Part shown: positions 1-11,500 of the stretch, in pieces
Layout: each line of letters starts with the position of its first letter
Position numbering within the stretch: position 1 is the stretch's first letter
NCBI GenBank assembly: GCA_016858145.1
Contig: JAEHOE010000029.1
Location: forward strand, 1 to 64,000
DNA length: 64,000 bases
Direction: 5' to 3'
Source: Edaphochlamys debaryana
Lineage: Eukaryota; Chlorophyta; Chlorophyceae; Chlamydomonadales
Notes under the pieces: model-generated
Database searches by the model: none
What the model saw: only the letters and a program-made list of their open reading frames with translations
What the model was told of the DNA's origin: nothing
Translations under genes and position numbers: made by a program

Positions 1-208
1 TCCCCCCCTCTCCCACTCTTCCCCCCTCTCCCCTCTTTCCCCCCCTCCCCTCTTTCCACCCCCCTCACCTCTTTCCCCCCCTCCCCTCTTTCTTTTCCCC
101 CCCTCCCCTCTTTTTCCCCCCCACTCCCCTCTTCCCCCCTCCCCTCTTTCCCCCCCTCCCATCTTTCCCCCCCTCCCCTCCCCCCCTCCCCTCTTCCCCC
201 CCCCCTAC
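1..208. repeat. C/T-rich low-complexity tract in an intron
   Basis: The first 208 bases are almost pure pyrimidine, built from a degenerate unit of about 17 bases (runs of C alternating with CTCTTT). On the minus strand this is a polypurine tract just downstream of a splice donor at 208/209. It is therefore read as an intron of the membrane-protein gene that continues beyond the left edge. No coding signal is seen in it. Confidence 0.7.
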
Positions 209-2351
209 CCTGATGAGAGGCAGCCACGAGTCCGCGTAGGCAGGGCCGTCCTTCCACTCCCGCTCCTGGTTCTCCACCTGAGAGGGGGGGGGAACGGGGG
301 TGATGGGGAGGCTGGGAAGGGGGCTTGTAGGAAGCAGGGGGAGGTGGCACCAGGAGAGGGGCCAAGGCGGGGACCAATGCTACTCAGCGAGCCCGCCTGC
401 CCCCGTCACCCTTCATGCCAATCCCTCGAGAGCCCCCCCCCCAAAGGCACCCCTAGGGCCCTGGCACTCACGTCTGTCAGGAGCGCGCAGGCCGGCAGGG
501 GGCAGGCGTAGAGGATGGGCGGCAGAAGGGCGGGGCACGGGGATTGAGAGGGGCCCAGTGACGCATTGATGGCCGCCAAGCCGGGGCCTCCTTCTTCTCC
601 ACCCCCTCCATGCACTGCTACCCACTGGTGGCTATCAACATGGCTCCTCCCCTCCCTCTCCTACCCCTCCCCCCCTTCCAACCCAACCCACAGATGGCTG
701 AGAACATGGTTCCCCCTCTCCCTCTCTTCCCCTCCAACCCTCCAACCCAACCCAAATTTTCTCCCTCCAATACCCCGCTCCCTGCACCCAGAGGTGACTA
801 TCGACATGGCTCCTCCCCCCTGCACCCACAGATGGCAATGAACATGACGATGGTGGCCTGAGCCACAGAGTAGGTCCCCGCAAGCACGTCCACCAGGTAC
901 GTGTGCCACTGGGGGGACGGAGGCCAAGGTGAACTTTGACGAGACAGAGTTTGGAGAGCCCCAAATGGTGTGGCAGCAGTCCGCGAGGTGAGGGGGGAGG
1001 GGGTGCAGGCAAGGGGGTGTGTGAGTGGGGGTGGGCAGCAAGGCGGGAGGCGGTATCATCAGGCCCTCGTAACGGCGTCGTATCCCCTGCCTGTCACGTG
1101 CGCAGCTGCCGTGCCGTACCTTGGGCGCCGTGAAGGGCAGCGGCACCAGCTCGTCGTACGTGAGGCCGTACACTCCGTCCGTGTCCGTGGGGGAGAGCAC
1201 GATGCGCCTGGGTGCGTGTGAGGAAGGGGGTGGGCCACGGAAAGAAAGCTGAGCGAACGGGGAAGTAGATACAGGGCCAGTGGATGGGCGAAGGCGGGCA
1301 GTCGCCCACCTTCATCACAACAACCGCACCGGAACCCACCTCCAGCCCAGTTGCGCTCGCAAACGGCGGCGCGCGCCGCTCCAGCTCCCAAACCTGCCTC
1401 CAACTGCTTTCCCCTTCCTTTCGCTTGACCCTCGACGCCAAATTGCCCCCACCTCCCGCCCCTTCCCCCCTGTGTGCCCTCACTTGATTCGGGTGAGGTA
1501 GTCATCCCCAGTTGCCGGCAGCTCCTGGTCCGCAGCCTCCTCCTTGCCGCCAGCCGCGGCCCCGCCCCCGCTACCGCTGACGCGGCCGCGACCCGGCGAG
1601 GGGCCCCCGGCCCCGGGCGCTTGGTGCAGCGAGGAGGAGGCCTTGCGCTGGGGGCCCCCCCGATTGCTGAACACCAGCGGCTTGCCCTTGGCCTCCACCT
1701 GTGCGGCCTTGGAGGCGGTAATGCGCTCGTACTGGGGGAGGGGGGAGGGGAGGGGGAGGGGAGGCGGTGGCCAGTGGGTTAGGAAGTGGCCAGTCGGGGA
1801 GGGGGGTGCAGAACGTGCCGGTTGAAGTCAAAGGGCAACAGACGGGTGGGAACGGTAGATGCTGGCAGAAAGGCTCTGCGCTACGTCGGCTGAGTGTTGC
1901 CTTTCTGGTCAGGCCCGACCCCGGCCCACATCTCCCGACTCATTACCCCAGCCAGTCCGACCCACATCGTCCCATCTCCTCGCGTCACTGGGGCTGCCCC
2001 GGGTCAGGAGCGCCCCCTTGCAAGCCCTCGTCGGATGCTGGCAGGCACCACTCTCAACCGTTGCCGTCCGCCTCGCGCAGGCCGCCATGCCCGACCCACA
2101 TCGGAGTCGTCCCCCCGACCCCGCCTCCCCCCTGGCCCACGCGTCACTGGCGCCCCTTCGCCCTACCGCCCCTGACCACAAGGCCATCTGCAATTACTCC
2201 CCATACGGCTCTGGCCGTCCCTGGAGCGCTGTAAACCTGCAGCATGCACCCCCCGCCACCCCAACCTGTCCACTCCGCATCCCTCAGGTCCCCACCTGGG
2301 GCGGGATGATGACGAAGAAGGGTCCCGTGAGAAAGCGCTTGAAGGCGCCGG
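209..2351 (-). CDS. Partial gene for an unrecognised, probably multi-pass membrane protein
   Basis: I do not recognise this family. Minus-strand exons that join in phase are 2296-2351 (contains FKRFLTGPFFVIIPPQ), 1484-1731 (a basic, Gly/Ser-rich linker ending DDYLTRIK), 1120-1207 (RIVLSPTDTDGVYGLTYDEL), 830-908 (WHTYLVDVLAG, then a hydrophobic stretch ending TIVMFIAI), 472 to about 587 or 614 (contains LPPILYACPLPACALL) and 209-277 (VENQEREWKDGPAYADSW). The acceptor of the 472 exon is ambiguous. At least two segments are hydrophobic enough to span a membrane. The 3' end lies off the window. The first exon lies above 2351 and was not found; a start near 2708 that opens a basic, Ser/Arg-rich peptide is possible. 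The exon structure is well supported but the function is unknown. Confidence 0.6.
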
Positions 2352-3466
2352 CTGGGGGGAGAAGGAATCGGCGGGGGAAGTGGCGTTGGCAAGGCCCTGG
2401 GGTCAGCCTGAGTAGAAGTGTGAGCGTTGGCACGGGTTGGCGGCGGTGGGTGGTGGTGTGGGCAAGGCGGGAGTGGGGCACAGGGCGTAACCGGGGGGTG
2501 CAGCCGGCACGTTGAGGCAGTGGGAGCTTGGGTTACTATGAGGGCCGAGCGTCTGGCGGGACGCGCAGGCACAAGTGGGGCGGGCATCGAGCAGCTGAGC
2601 GACCGCGGAGCTCAGGGAGGGAGGGGGGGTTTAGGCGAAGCGGGAAGCACGAACGCGGAACTTGCGGCGAGGTCGGGCGGTTTCTGTCTGGATCGCGGTG
2701 AGCATGCGCTTTGTGCGCCTGGCAGGGTCTAGAGAACCACCGGAGAAGATCGCGACAAGCAGGCGGCACCGTGCGCTGCCACCGCACGGCTGCTCGCGAT
2801 GCTTGACCCGGGTGCGCACCAGTGTTCCCGAGACAGGAAACTAGACACACCTACCTTGTTTCTGCTCTTCTGCAGCCGTCAAGGGCGTGCCTGCGGCCAC
2901 CCTGTTGGCCTCGCCCAAGCCCTCGACATCCATCTCTGCGTCGCCTGCCGTCGCCATCGCGCCTGTTGCGCTTGTACTCGACACGAACTCCTCACGTAGC
3001 TGGTTTACGTTGCGCCTAGCAGCTGTTCGCGGCTAGGGTATCGGAGTTCGCTATTCGGGAGTGGGAACGCGCGGCAGTTGCCGCTGTTGGCCGTGTGCAC
3101 ACGTCGAGACCAAGCGCACCCTCAATATGCCAGGGTAGGAGGTAGAGCGCCGCCTGACAGTGCGGGCTGTCGCACCTTTGAAGTCTCCGTACTGCAATGC
3201 ATGCAAGTGTGCACCCGCTCCGGCAACACCATGTATTTGGCCCCACGGTTAGTGCTGGAGAAGGCTTGCTGACTGTGGACACAGAAGTAACCGGGCAGGG
3301 GCCGCACCGCGAGCGCAAGTCATGCTCCGCCCGGCAACGAGCAGAACCGTGTGCCGAGCTAAGAACAGTGGCTGGGTTGTGACTTCCACTTTTCAACGGC
3401 AACCCGCACCCTACTCGGCCTCAGCCTCAGCCGCCACGATGGATTGCCTCCACGGAGCCGACCTCC
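2352..3466. other. Divergent upstream region between two genes
   Basis: This stretch separates a minus-strand membrane-protein gene from a plus-strand pseudouridine synthase gene. It should hold the first exon of the former and the promoters of both. I could not place a start codon for either with confidence. No RNA gene or repeat family was recognised here. Confidence 0.4.
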
Positions 3467-6400
3467 GTGGCCCCCACCCCCGCCCCGGTCCCGACCCCCG
3501 CCCCGGCTCCGGACGGCTCCGCGCCCCGCGGCCCCGGCCGGCGCCGCCGCAACAGTGGGGACCCGGCCGCTGCCGCTGCCGCTGCGGCGGCGCGGGCGCG
3601 CCTAGCGGCCCTTGCGTGCGCCTACGCCCCGGGCGGCCCCGACGCGGCGACCTACCCCTACCCCGCGTCCTGCCTGGCCGATGCCCTGGCCTGGCCGCCC
3701 CTGGAGGTGAGGACGTCAGATGCACCTGTCGTACGCCAGGTTTTGCCAAGGGTTTGAGAAGGTGGCGGAGCGGTGCACATGGCACCGGGCGGGAGGGGTG
3801 CAGAGGCTCTCCGGCCTCGCAGGTAGCGGTGACCGCGCTGCACCCAGCTTCCTCCTGCCAGCACTGTCGCCCGCGCCAAGCCCCCCCTCTAGCCCCCCCC
3901 TTCCCGCCCCCCGCCCCCCTTAGCACACTGCCTCGTACGGCGCTCACGTGTGCCATCTGGTGGCCCACCGGGACGGCCCCGCGGCGGAGGTCATGGCGGA
4001 GGCGCTGGGGGTGCCACAGGTGGGGGGGAAGAGGGGGAGGATGGGGGGGGGGGGGGGGCGGTACAGGCGAAGGGAGGAGGGCGTAGTGAGCGGAAGGCAG
4101 GAACGAGAGGTGAAGGAGGGGGAGGAACGGGCAGGTGGGGCCGTAGAGGCAGGCGGCTAAGGTCCTTGTCAGCACAGGTGCCTCGGTTGCGTGGACAGTC
4201 ACCTCCTTCTCCGTCCGGAGGATGGAAGGGGTGGGGGGGTGCTTGGACTCCGCCCCTCTCCCCACAACCCACCCACCCGCCCAGACCCTGTGCCGGCGGC
4301 TGGTGTGGTTCGGCGCCGCCCACTTCTGCCCCGTGACCCCCGCCTCGCCCCCGGGGCGCACGGGGCACCTGCCCGAGGGCCAGCTGCAGCGCATGCGGGA
4401 GCTGCGGGAAGCTGCGCTGGCGGTGTACGGCAACGGGGTGAGGGGGGGGGTGAGGGGGGATGGGGGCGGAGGATGCCAGGGCGTTGGAAGGGTGAAGTCT
4501 GTGATCTGCGGGGCTGCCCGGGGAGCCCGGGGGTTGCCCTGAGCCCGCGCTTAGTTGAGGGGGTAGAAGGGCCAAGCTTGCTGCATAATAGTAGGGCACG
4601 GACAAGGGGTAGACGGGTAGGGGCGGATAGCCCGGATCGGGGAAGGGCGCGTGCGCATGGAAATGGGGATGCGGGGGCTGTGACCTCGGTTTGAACAGGA
4701 GTCCTGTTACAGGCCGACCCCGTCCTCGGCCACATCAATCAAAGACCCTGCTCCTAGCCGATACCGCCCCTTGCCTCCCCCCCTTGCCCTGCTATCCCTC
4801 CCCCCACTCCTCCCACCCATGCGGCGCGCAGTCGCACCACCAGACCCCCCGCCGCCTGGCCTCCCCCTCCGCGCCCCTCTCCGCGGGCGGCTACCTGCGA
4901 GTGCACGCCCACCCCCGCCGCTTCCCCGCGGCGCACGCGCCCCCGCCGCCTCTGCAGGGCGCAGGCGTGGAGCGGGCGGGCGCGCAGCTGGGGCTGGGGG
5001 CGGGGGTGGGGGAGCTGGGTGCGGGGGTTGAGGGGTCGGGGCAAGTGCCGCAGATGGTGCAGGCGGAGGCGGAGGCGAGGGCGGCACCGGCGGGGCGCGA
5101 GAAGGGGGCGGGGGAGGCGCGGGCGAGCGGGCAGGAGCGGGCGGCGAAGGCGTCGGAGGGGGCGGAGGCGGAGGCAGAGACGGAGAAGGAGGCGGGGGCG
5201 GAGGGCGGCGAGTCCTACCCACCCCACGTGCTGGCGGCATGGCGCGGGCGGGTGCTGGGGCGGGCGAGGGCTGGGTGGTGCTCAGCAAGCCGCCGGGCGT
5301 GCAGGTGAGTGGGGGGATGGGGGAAAGTGGGGCACGGAGCTGAGGGGGAAGGGGGGGGGCTGAGGTGGAGGGACGAGGCTAGCGGCAGACCCTTACTGGC
5401 CTGCTGCTCCCAGCGCGTGCAGTGCTGTACCCAACCCGCGCTCGGAGCACTGGCTCGGCTCCTTCCCCCTTCCCCATCATCGCCCCCCCCCTTTTCTCCC
5501 TCCTCCTCCCCCATCACCCCCTGCCAGGTGCCCCCCACGGTGGACAACCTGCGGGAGTCGGCGGTGGCGGTGGTCGAGGAGGTGCGAGGGGGAGAGGGGG
5601 AAGCGGGGGACGAGGGGGGGACAGACAAAGGGCGGGTAGGCGAAGTTCGAATGGGCTCACCCCACGTGCGCCCGGCGCCTTCGCATCCCCGGGCCTGTGT
5701 ACCGCAACTGTGTGTGGCACCCGTAGGGGCAGGCACGGCCTCTGACTGCTGCTACCCGGACTCCCCTTCCCTCCGCTACCCTCTGACACCCCTCCTCCTC
5801 CTCGCCCTCATCCCCCAGGCCCTGTCGCTGCCCCCCGGCTGCCTGGCGCCCGCCCACCGGCTGGACTCGGGCACCGAGGGGGTGGTGGTGCTGGCGCGGG
5901 GGGCGGCCTTCGCGGCGGCCTTCCAGGCGCTGCTGCTGGACAAGGGGGTGAGGGGCGAGGGAGGGAGGGGGACGGGAGGGAGGAGCCGTCTGGGTGGGCG
6001 CCGCGGCTGGCCTGGTCTGTCGTCTGTGAGCCCGCAGCGGTATGGCTTGCGCGGCCCTGCCCTTAAGAGCTTTCCCGCAGTGTCAGTCGTGTCAGCTATG
6101 TGCAGGGCCCCCCGCCACGTCTCTCCCCTCCCTCCCTCCACTCCCGCCCTCGCCTCCGCCCTCCCCCCCCAGGGCTCCCTGCGCAAGCACTACCGCTGCG
6201 TCGTGGCCTCCCCCCCGCCGCCCCACTGGGGACTGGGGCGCATCGCCCAGGGCGAGCGCCGGGCCCCGCCCGCGCCCGCCCCCTCCTCACCCGCCTCCCC
6301 ACCCTCCGTCTCAGCGGGCGCCGAGGCAGAAGGCGACGCCCCGGGCGCGCCCTCCACCTCGGATACCCCCACGGCCCCCTGCGGGACCCCCTCCTCCGAA

Positions 6401-7643
6401 TCGGGCTCCGCCCCGCCCCCCCACACGCTGCGGCACTTGCTGATCGAGGGCGTGCGGCGGCCGGGCGAGCCCGCGCACACCGTGGTGGCTCCGCCGGGGG
6501 CCTCGGAGGGGACCGTGGAGGCGGTGCTGAGAGTGCTGGGGGTAAGGGCAGAGAGGGAGGGAGGGGAGGGGGGGAGGGGGAGGGGGACGGTTAGATGGCA
6601 GGGAGGGAGCTTGCAGGAGGTACCTGCGTGGTCCCCTTGTTGTATCCCGAATGTCCGTTCACCCCACCCTGCCTTCCCAGTTCCCCCCTTCTACCCTCTC
6701 CGCCCCCCAGTGCGAGGAGGTGGAGCTGTGCCCCGCCGCCGCCGCCGCGTGGGGCCGGGCCCGGGCCTGGGAGCTGAGCGTGGAGCTGGTCACGGGGCGG
6801 ACGCACCAGGTGTGTGTGTTGGGAAGGGGAAGAGGGGGGGAAAGGGGACAGGAGATGGGGAGCAGACGGCGGGCGGGGACAGCCGAGGGTCAGAGGGGTC
6901 CGTGCTAGCCCTCGTGGCTCCCTTTCCTCCCCTGCTCCACCTCTCCTTCCTGCCCCTCCTGCCCCTCCTCCCGCCTCCTAACCCCCCAGGTCCGCGTGCA
7001 GATGGCGGCCGAGGGCCTGCCCCTGCTGGGGGACCGCCTCTACTCAGCAGTGGCGGCACGGGGCTGGGGCTGGGGCAGGGGCGCGGGGCAGGGACAGGGC
7101 GAGGCGGGCGAGGCGGGCGAGGCGGCGGGGCCGGCGGCGGGGACGGCAGGGGAAGGGGCGGCGGGCGCGCAGGGTGAGGGCGAGGGCGCCGGGGAGGGCG
7201 AGGGCGAGGGCCCGGCGGCGCTGGGCGGGGCGGGGCGTGCGGCCCCCAGCGGCGGCTCCGTGCCCCGGCGGCGGCGCGAGGGCGCCGAATGGTGCCGCGA
7301 GGCGCTGGAGGGCGCCCTGGAGCCCCTGGGGCTGCAGGTGGGGGGGGCGGGGGGGGGGGGAAGAAGGGGGTCGGGGCGAAGTGTGTGGGCGGGTGGGCAG
7401 GCTGAACTGGGCGTTGAGTCTCGGGAGTTTTGGTCCAGCCGATGGCGTAGTCCTAGTTTTGGTCCGCCCCCTTCTGCCCACCTTCGACCCTCCTGCTGCC
7501 TTCTTGCCTCCCGTTGCTCTGGGGCCTCCAATTCCACCCTCCCCTCCCCCCAGGCCCACGCGCTGACGCTGCTCACGGATGGCCCTATGGGCGCGGCGCC
7601 GCTCACCTTCTGCGCGGGGGAGCCCTGGTGGAGGCGGGCGTGA
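3467..7643 (+). CDS. RluA-family RNA pseudouridine synthase, plant RPU6-like, with one apparent frameshift
   Basis: Converts uridine to pseudouridine in RNA. The plant RPU6 relatives are predicted to be chloroplast proteins. Exons: 3467-3706, 3924-4019, 4285-4437, 4832-5304, 5528-5581, 5819-5947, 6173-6541, 6711-6809, 6990-7337 and 7554-7643. Visible landmarks are YLRVHAHPRRFP upstream of the catalytic core, WVVLSKPPGVQ, the catalytic motif HRLDSGTEGVVVLAR (its Asp is the expected nucleophile), and ELSVELVTGRTHQ followed by GLPLLGDRLYS. Exon 4 is 473 bases, one short of a whole number of codons: the frame changes between 5252 and 5269 beside a GGGG run. No in-frame ATG precedes 3467 back to a stop at 3380, so the listed start is only where the exon becomes readable. 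An ATG at 3322 in another frame opens a Ser/Ala/Arg-rich, transit-like peptide. A Gly/Ala/Glu-rich insert lies near the C-terminus. The family assignment is firm; the start is not. Confidence 0.85.
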
Positions 7644-8508
7644 GCCTGTGAACAGAGCTGCTCGAGAGACTGTGTTGGGTGGGGTGGGGGACCTTGTCGG
7701 GTGCAAGCTGAAAGGTGTGGCACAGGAGGAAGCGGGCATTTAGGTGCCTGTGGCTGGTCTGAAAGCACCGGGATGCCACGCCTGGCAGGATAGGGCTGGA
7801 GCAGGCTGCACGCGGAGTGATGAGGGAGCGGCCTTGAGTGCCAGACGTGAAGACGCGGATATCGTACGAGCTGCCAAGTTTCGGCACCACACCTAATGCG
7901 GCGCACCTTGCTAGGATCAGAGGAATGCTGCGGGGACTGCCGGGGCTGCCGGACGAGTTGGCCGTGTTTGGCACGGGCACGGCCACCGAGGTAGGCACCA
8001 AGACGCCCCGCTCGCCTTATTGCAATGCATGCTGGTGGTATGTGGCGCCGCAGAGACAGCAGCTTTTGGCGCGTGTCGTCGACTCGTCGGCAGGTAGGGC
8101 GCGATCCTAAGCGTGACCGGCATTCGTCGCGCCTTCGCCCCTCCTCGCAATACCGCGTTCACCGCCCTGCTTACCGCGCGCCTCGAGAAGAACAACAATA
8201 CACGCTTACGTTCACAAACCAGCCACTAGTTGACGCTGACTTTCCTGGTTTGGACCGCCCTCCGGACTTGCTCCCGTGAGCGCGCGGAACACCATACGCC
8301 CTCGAGAGCTAATCATACAGCCCCTCGGGGTTCTGTCCGGCCCCGGGCGATAGCGGCCCGAAGGACAAGCCATGGCGACCGAGCGTGAGCTGCCTCTGTG
8401 CTGTTCAGCACCCTAGCTGGCTTCCTGGCGTTGAAAGGAGGTTTCCGCGGGGCTTGGGCTGGGTAATCAGTGTCAAACGGCCCAACATGTGCGAACGCAG
8501 AAGGCGAA
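7644..8508. other. Intergenic region, two genes in the same direction
   Basis: This is the 3' flank of the pseudouridine synthase gene and the 5' flank of the next plus-strand gene. Short open frames occur, but none joins in phase to a recognisable product. No TGTAA-type algal polyadenylation signal was seen. Confidence 0.4.
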
Positions 8509-11500
8509 ATGGAGTATGACGAGGGCCGTAATGGACGCCGCGGGAGCGTCGTGGCAGAGCAGTATGACCAAGGGATGCGCCAGCCTCGCGGGGGCGGCCT
8601 CCCACCCGAGAAGCCCCCGACAAACGAGGAGGTCGCAAAGGCCGTGCAGCAGAAAGTCGCGGTAAGGTGGCAGGCTGCGTGGCACAGAGGGCATCATCCA
8701 GCGACCCCAACCGAGCTCAGCACCGCTTGTATCGCAGGCTGCGGTGGAGATGTCCCGCAAGTACCGGCACGTGGCCTGGTACTCGCTGTTCGTGGCGGCA
8801 TACATGGTGGTGCTGTACCTACAGGTGGGAGCTACGGACAGGTTGCGGGGGCGGCATGGGGGGGCGCTGGTGTGACAGGGGAGAGGGGGCAGGGGGCCAG
8901 GGGCAAACCAACGCTGGGGCAGCTGAGGGCCCTCCCAGCAGCACTCCGCCTGACGTGCCCCGGCCGTTTTGCCCGGGTCGCCCGTGGTGAGCCACGCCAC
9001 CGGCACCGGGGAGGAGCCCCTCGGGGGTGACATCGGGCGGGTGCTCCTGCCGGGAAGACTCAATTCCAGCCCAGCGGCGGGCGAGCCCCTGCACAGCGGC
9101 CGCGCTGAGCTCCCCTCCAGCCGAGGGGATGGGGAGTTGGGGATGGGCGCCCCAACCCGGCCACCTCCACGCCGCCAGGGCACTCCCTGTTGGCGAGGCA
9201 GGGTCGAGGTGCAGGGCAGCCCTGGGGCCTGGGACACGGCGGGGCTACGCCTGCAGGGGGTGGGGTGGCAGCCCTTGCTGTGGAGCCGGCGGCGTGGGCT
9301 CGGGGCCGCGTGCTGCGCTCCTGCCTGGGGGCAGCGAGGGCGGCAGCCGGCCGGAGCAGGCGCTGAGCGGAGTGCGCTGGTCGGTGTGTGGGTGCCAGCT
9401 CCCGGGCTGACTGGGGGCGGTCCACGGTGGAGGCCTGCAGGGGCGCAGGCGTACGGCGCAGGCGTACGGCGCAGGCGTACGGCGCAGCAGGGGCGAGGCG
9501 ATCTCATCGCCACAACCCGGCCCGGCGCCTTCCGCAGCGATGCCGCGAGGGTGACCCGCCTTCCCCCACGACGCCTCATCATGCGTGGGGGGAGGCGGGG
9601 ACGGACGCAGGCGCAGGCGATTAGGGGCAGGGTCAGCGGCCCGCCGCGCAGGGGAAGGACCAGCTGCTGGGAGTTGGGCCATGGGATAGTGGGCAGAGCC
9701 TCGGCCCCCCCTCGGTCCGCCAGGTGGCGGCAGTGGCCGCGTGTCCTGGCAGCAGCGCAGCGCCGGCGGTGCTGACCCCGGGCGCGGACGGGCCCTGAGG
9801 CGAGGGAGGCCCTGCGCCGGCGTTGGGGGGGGGGTGTTGTCCGCGGAGGGCGCTCTCGGCTGCAGGCGCTCCAGTCCCCACATCGCTAGCCTGCCCGCCC
9901 CTGCAGCCCCCGTGCGGGGGATCCTGGCTCATTGCCGGTCAACCAGGGGCGCAGGCTGGCCCCTGGGGCCCAATGATTTATCCTGGGAGTCCCCTTGCAC
10001 CGGTCGGGCCAGACCCTGCGTGCGGGGCGGCCCCTGCCTGCTGCCCCCGGACTCGGGCCGTTCTGGCGCTCCCGAACCCGGGCCTCGGGCCTTGGGCTGT
10101 GCGGCCCTCAGCCCGGGGATCCCCAGCCAAGCGCCCAAGGGCCAGGCCGGCGCCAGCTCCCTTTGGGATACACGTCGCTCAGCCTGGGGGTGCACGGCAC
10201 TCGCAGCCGGGGCAGGTGCACAGCAGGGAGGGAGACACGGGGCGTGCGCGCGGCACACCCTAGGTTGGAGCGGCGCCGTTCCTGGCACGAGCGGCGGCAG
10301 CTCGGTCTGCCTGGCCAACCCCGGCCACTGCTCGTTGCCGCCACTGCAGCACGGGGGTCTGTCGGAGGCCTGGTGTGAACTGGACGACACGGGGCACGGG
10401 CTGCCGGTCGCTCCATGCCAGGAGCCACTGCGGCGCGGACTGTGGAGCCCACGCGTGCGGGCGGGACGACACGTCGGCGGCCCTCGCAGCGGCGACCGCT
10501 AGCTGGCCGTGCCTGACCCTCGGCCACGTGTGCCTGACCTCCAACCCCCTTGTCTTATTCCCCTTTCCCGTCAGGCGTCTGCCTACAAGAGCGGGGAGGT
10601 GGTCGAGACGCTCAAAGCGGTGAGCGTGGGCGTGGGCGTGCGGGGGGCAGACGGGGTGGAGGAACGGAGAGGATGTGCTCAGGACCGGAGCCCCGCGGCC
10701 CTCGGGCCAACGCTCTTGGCCCTCTTCATCTTCTCCCCTGCACGGGCGACGCAATCCCGCTACAAACAACCCCTGCGCCTCCCATCCTCCCCCCTCCCCC
10801 CCCCCAGGCCTTCATGCCCGACGACGGCTCCACCACCATGACCTTCCGCAGCGAGGACGAGGTGCTCGACTACCTGGGGAGCAAGGTGGGGGGGGGGAAA
10901 CAGGGGGGGAGGGAGGGGAAAGGGAGGGATTGTAGAGTCGGCCGAGTGTGAATGGAACGGAAAGTCAGTGAAAGCAGGACTTGTGCTTTGCTGCACATCC
11001 CGCAGCGCCCTCCTGAAATGCGTTCCGTGCGTGTCTCTCGCGCGTTGACCAAGCCCTGCCCCCCCCCACAACACCCCCAACAACCCCACCCCCCACCCCA
11101 GGTGCTGCTGCCCATTTGGAAGGACCCGGTGTGCGGTGACTCCAACTGCGAGTGGCCCTGGGAGTTCCCCGCCTGGGGCCGCTTCGGGTGCAAAGCGGGT
11201 GCGTGGTAGCCCGGGGGTTGGGGTCGGGTTGGGGGGGGGGAATGATGGCAGGCTGATTGGGCGGGCAGGGGAGGATGGACTTCAGGTCGGGGAGGGGCTG
11301 CGGGTGGGGGTGGACAAGGGGGCCCCATCAGCATTGGGCCACTTCACTCCGTCCGCGTTCCCGCTCCCCTGCTCCGGCCTCCCCCTGCTCCGGCCTCCCC
11401 CTGCTCCGGCCTCCCCCTGCTCCCTCGCCTCGAGGCGCGCGCAATCCCGCTCAGCTCCAACTAACCCTACACCCCTCCTCCCGCTTTCCGCCCTCCCCTC

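Noticed and set aside
8738..8824. Exon resembling the first transmembrane helix of polycystin/TRP channels
   Set aside because: The remaining exons give only a soluble-looking domain with no further membrane spans or pore, so a channel call is not supported.
9563..9593. Hairpin in a long intron considered as a terminator or small RNA
   Set aside because: The stem is only about 8-10 base pairs of G/C-run sequence, expected by chance at this composition.
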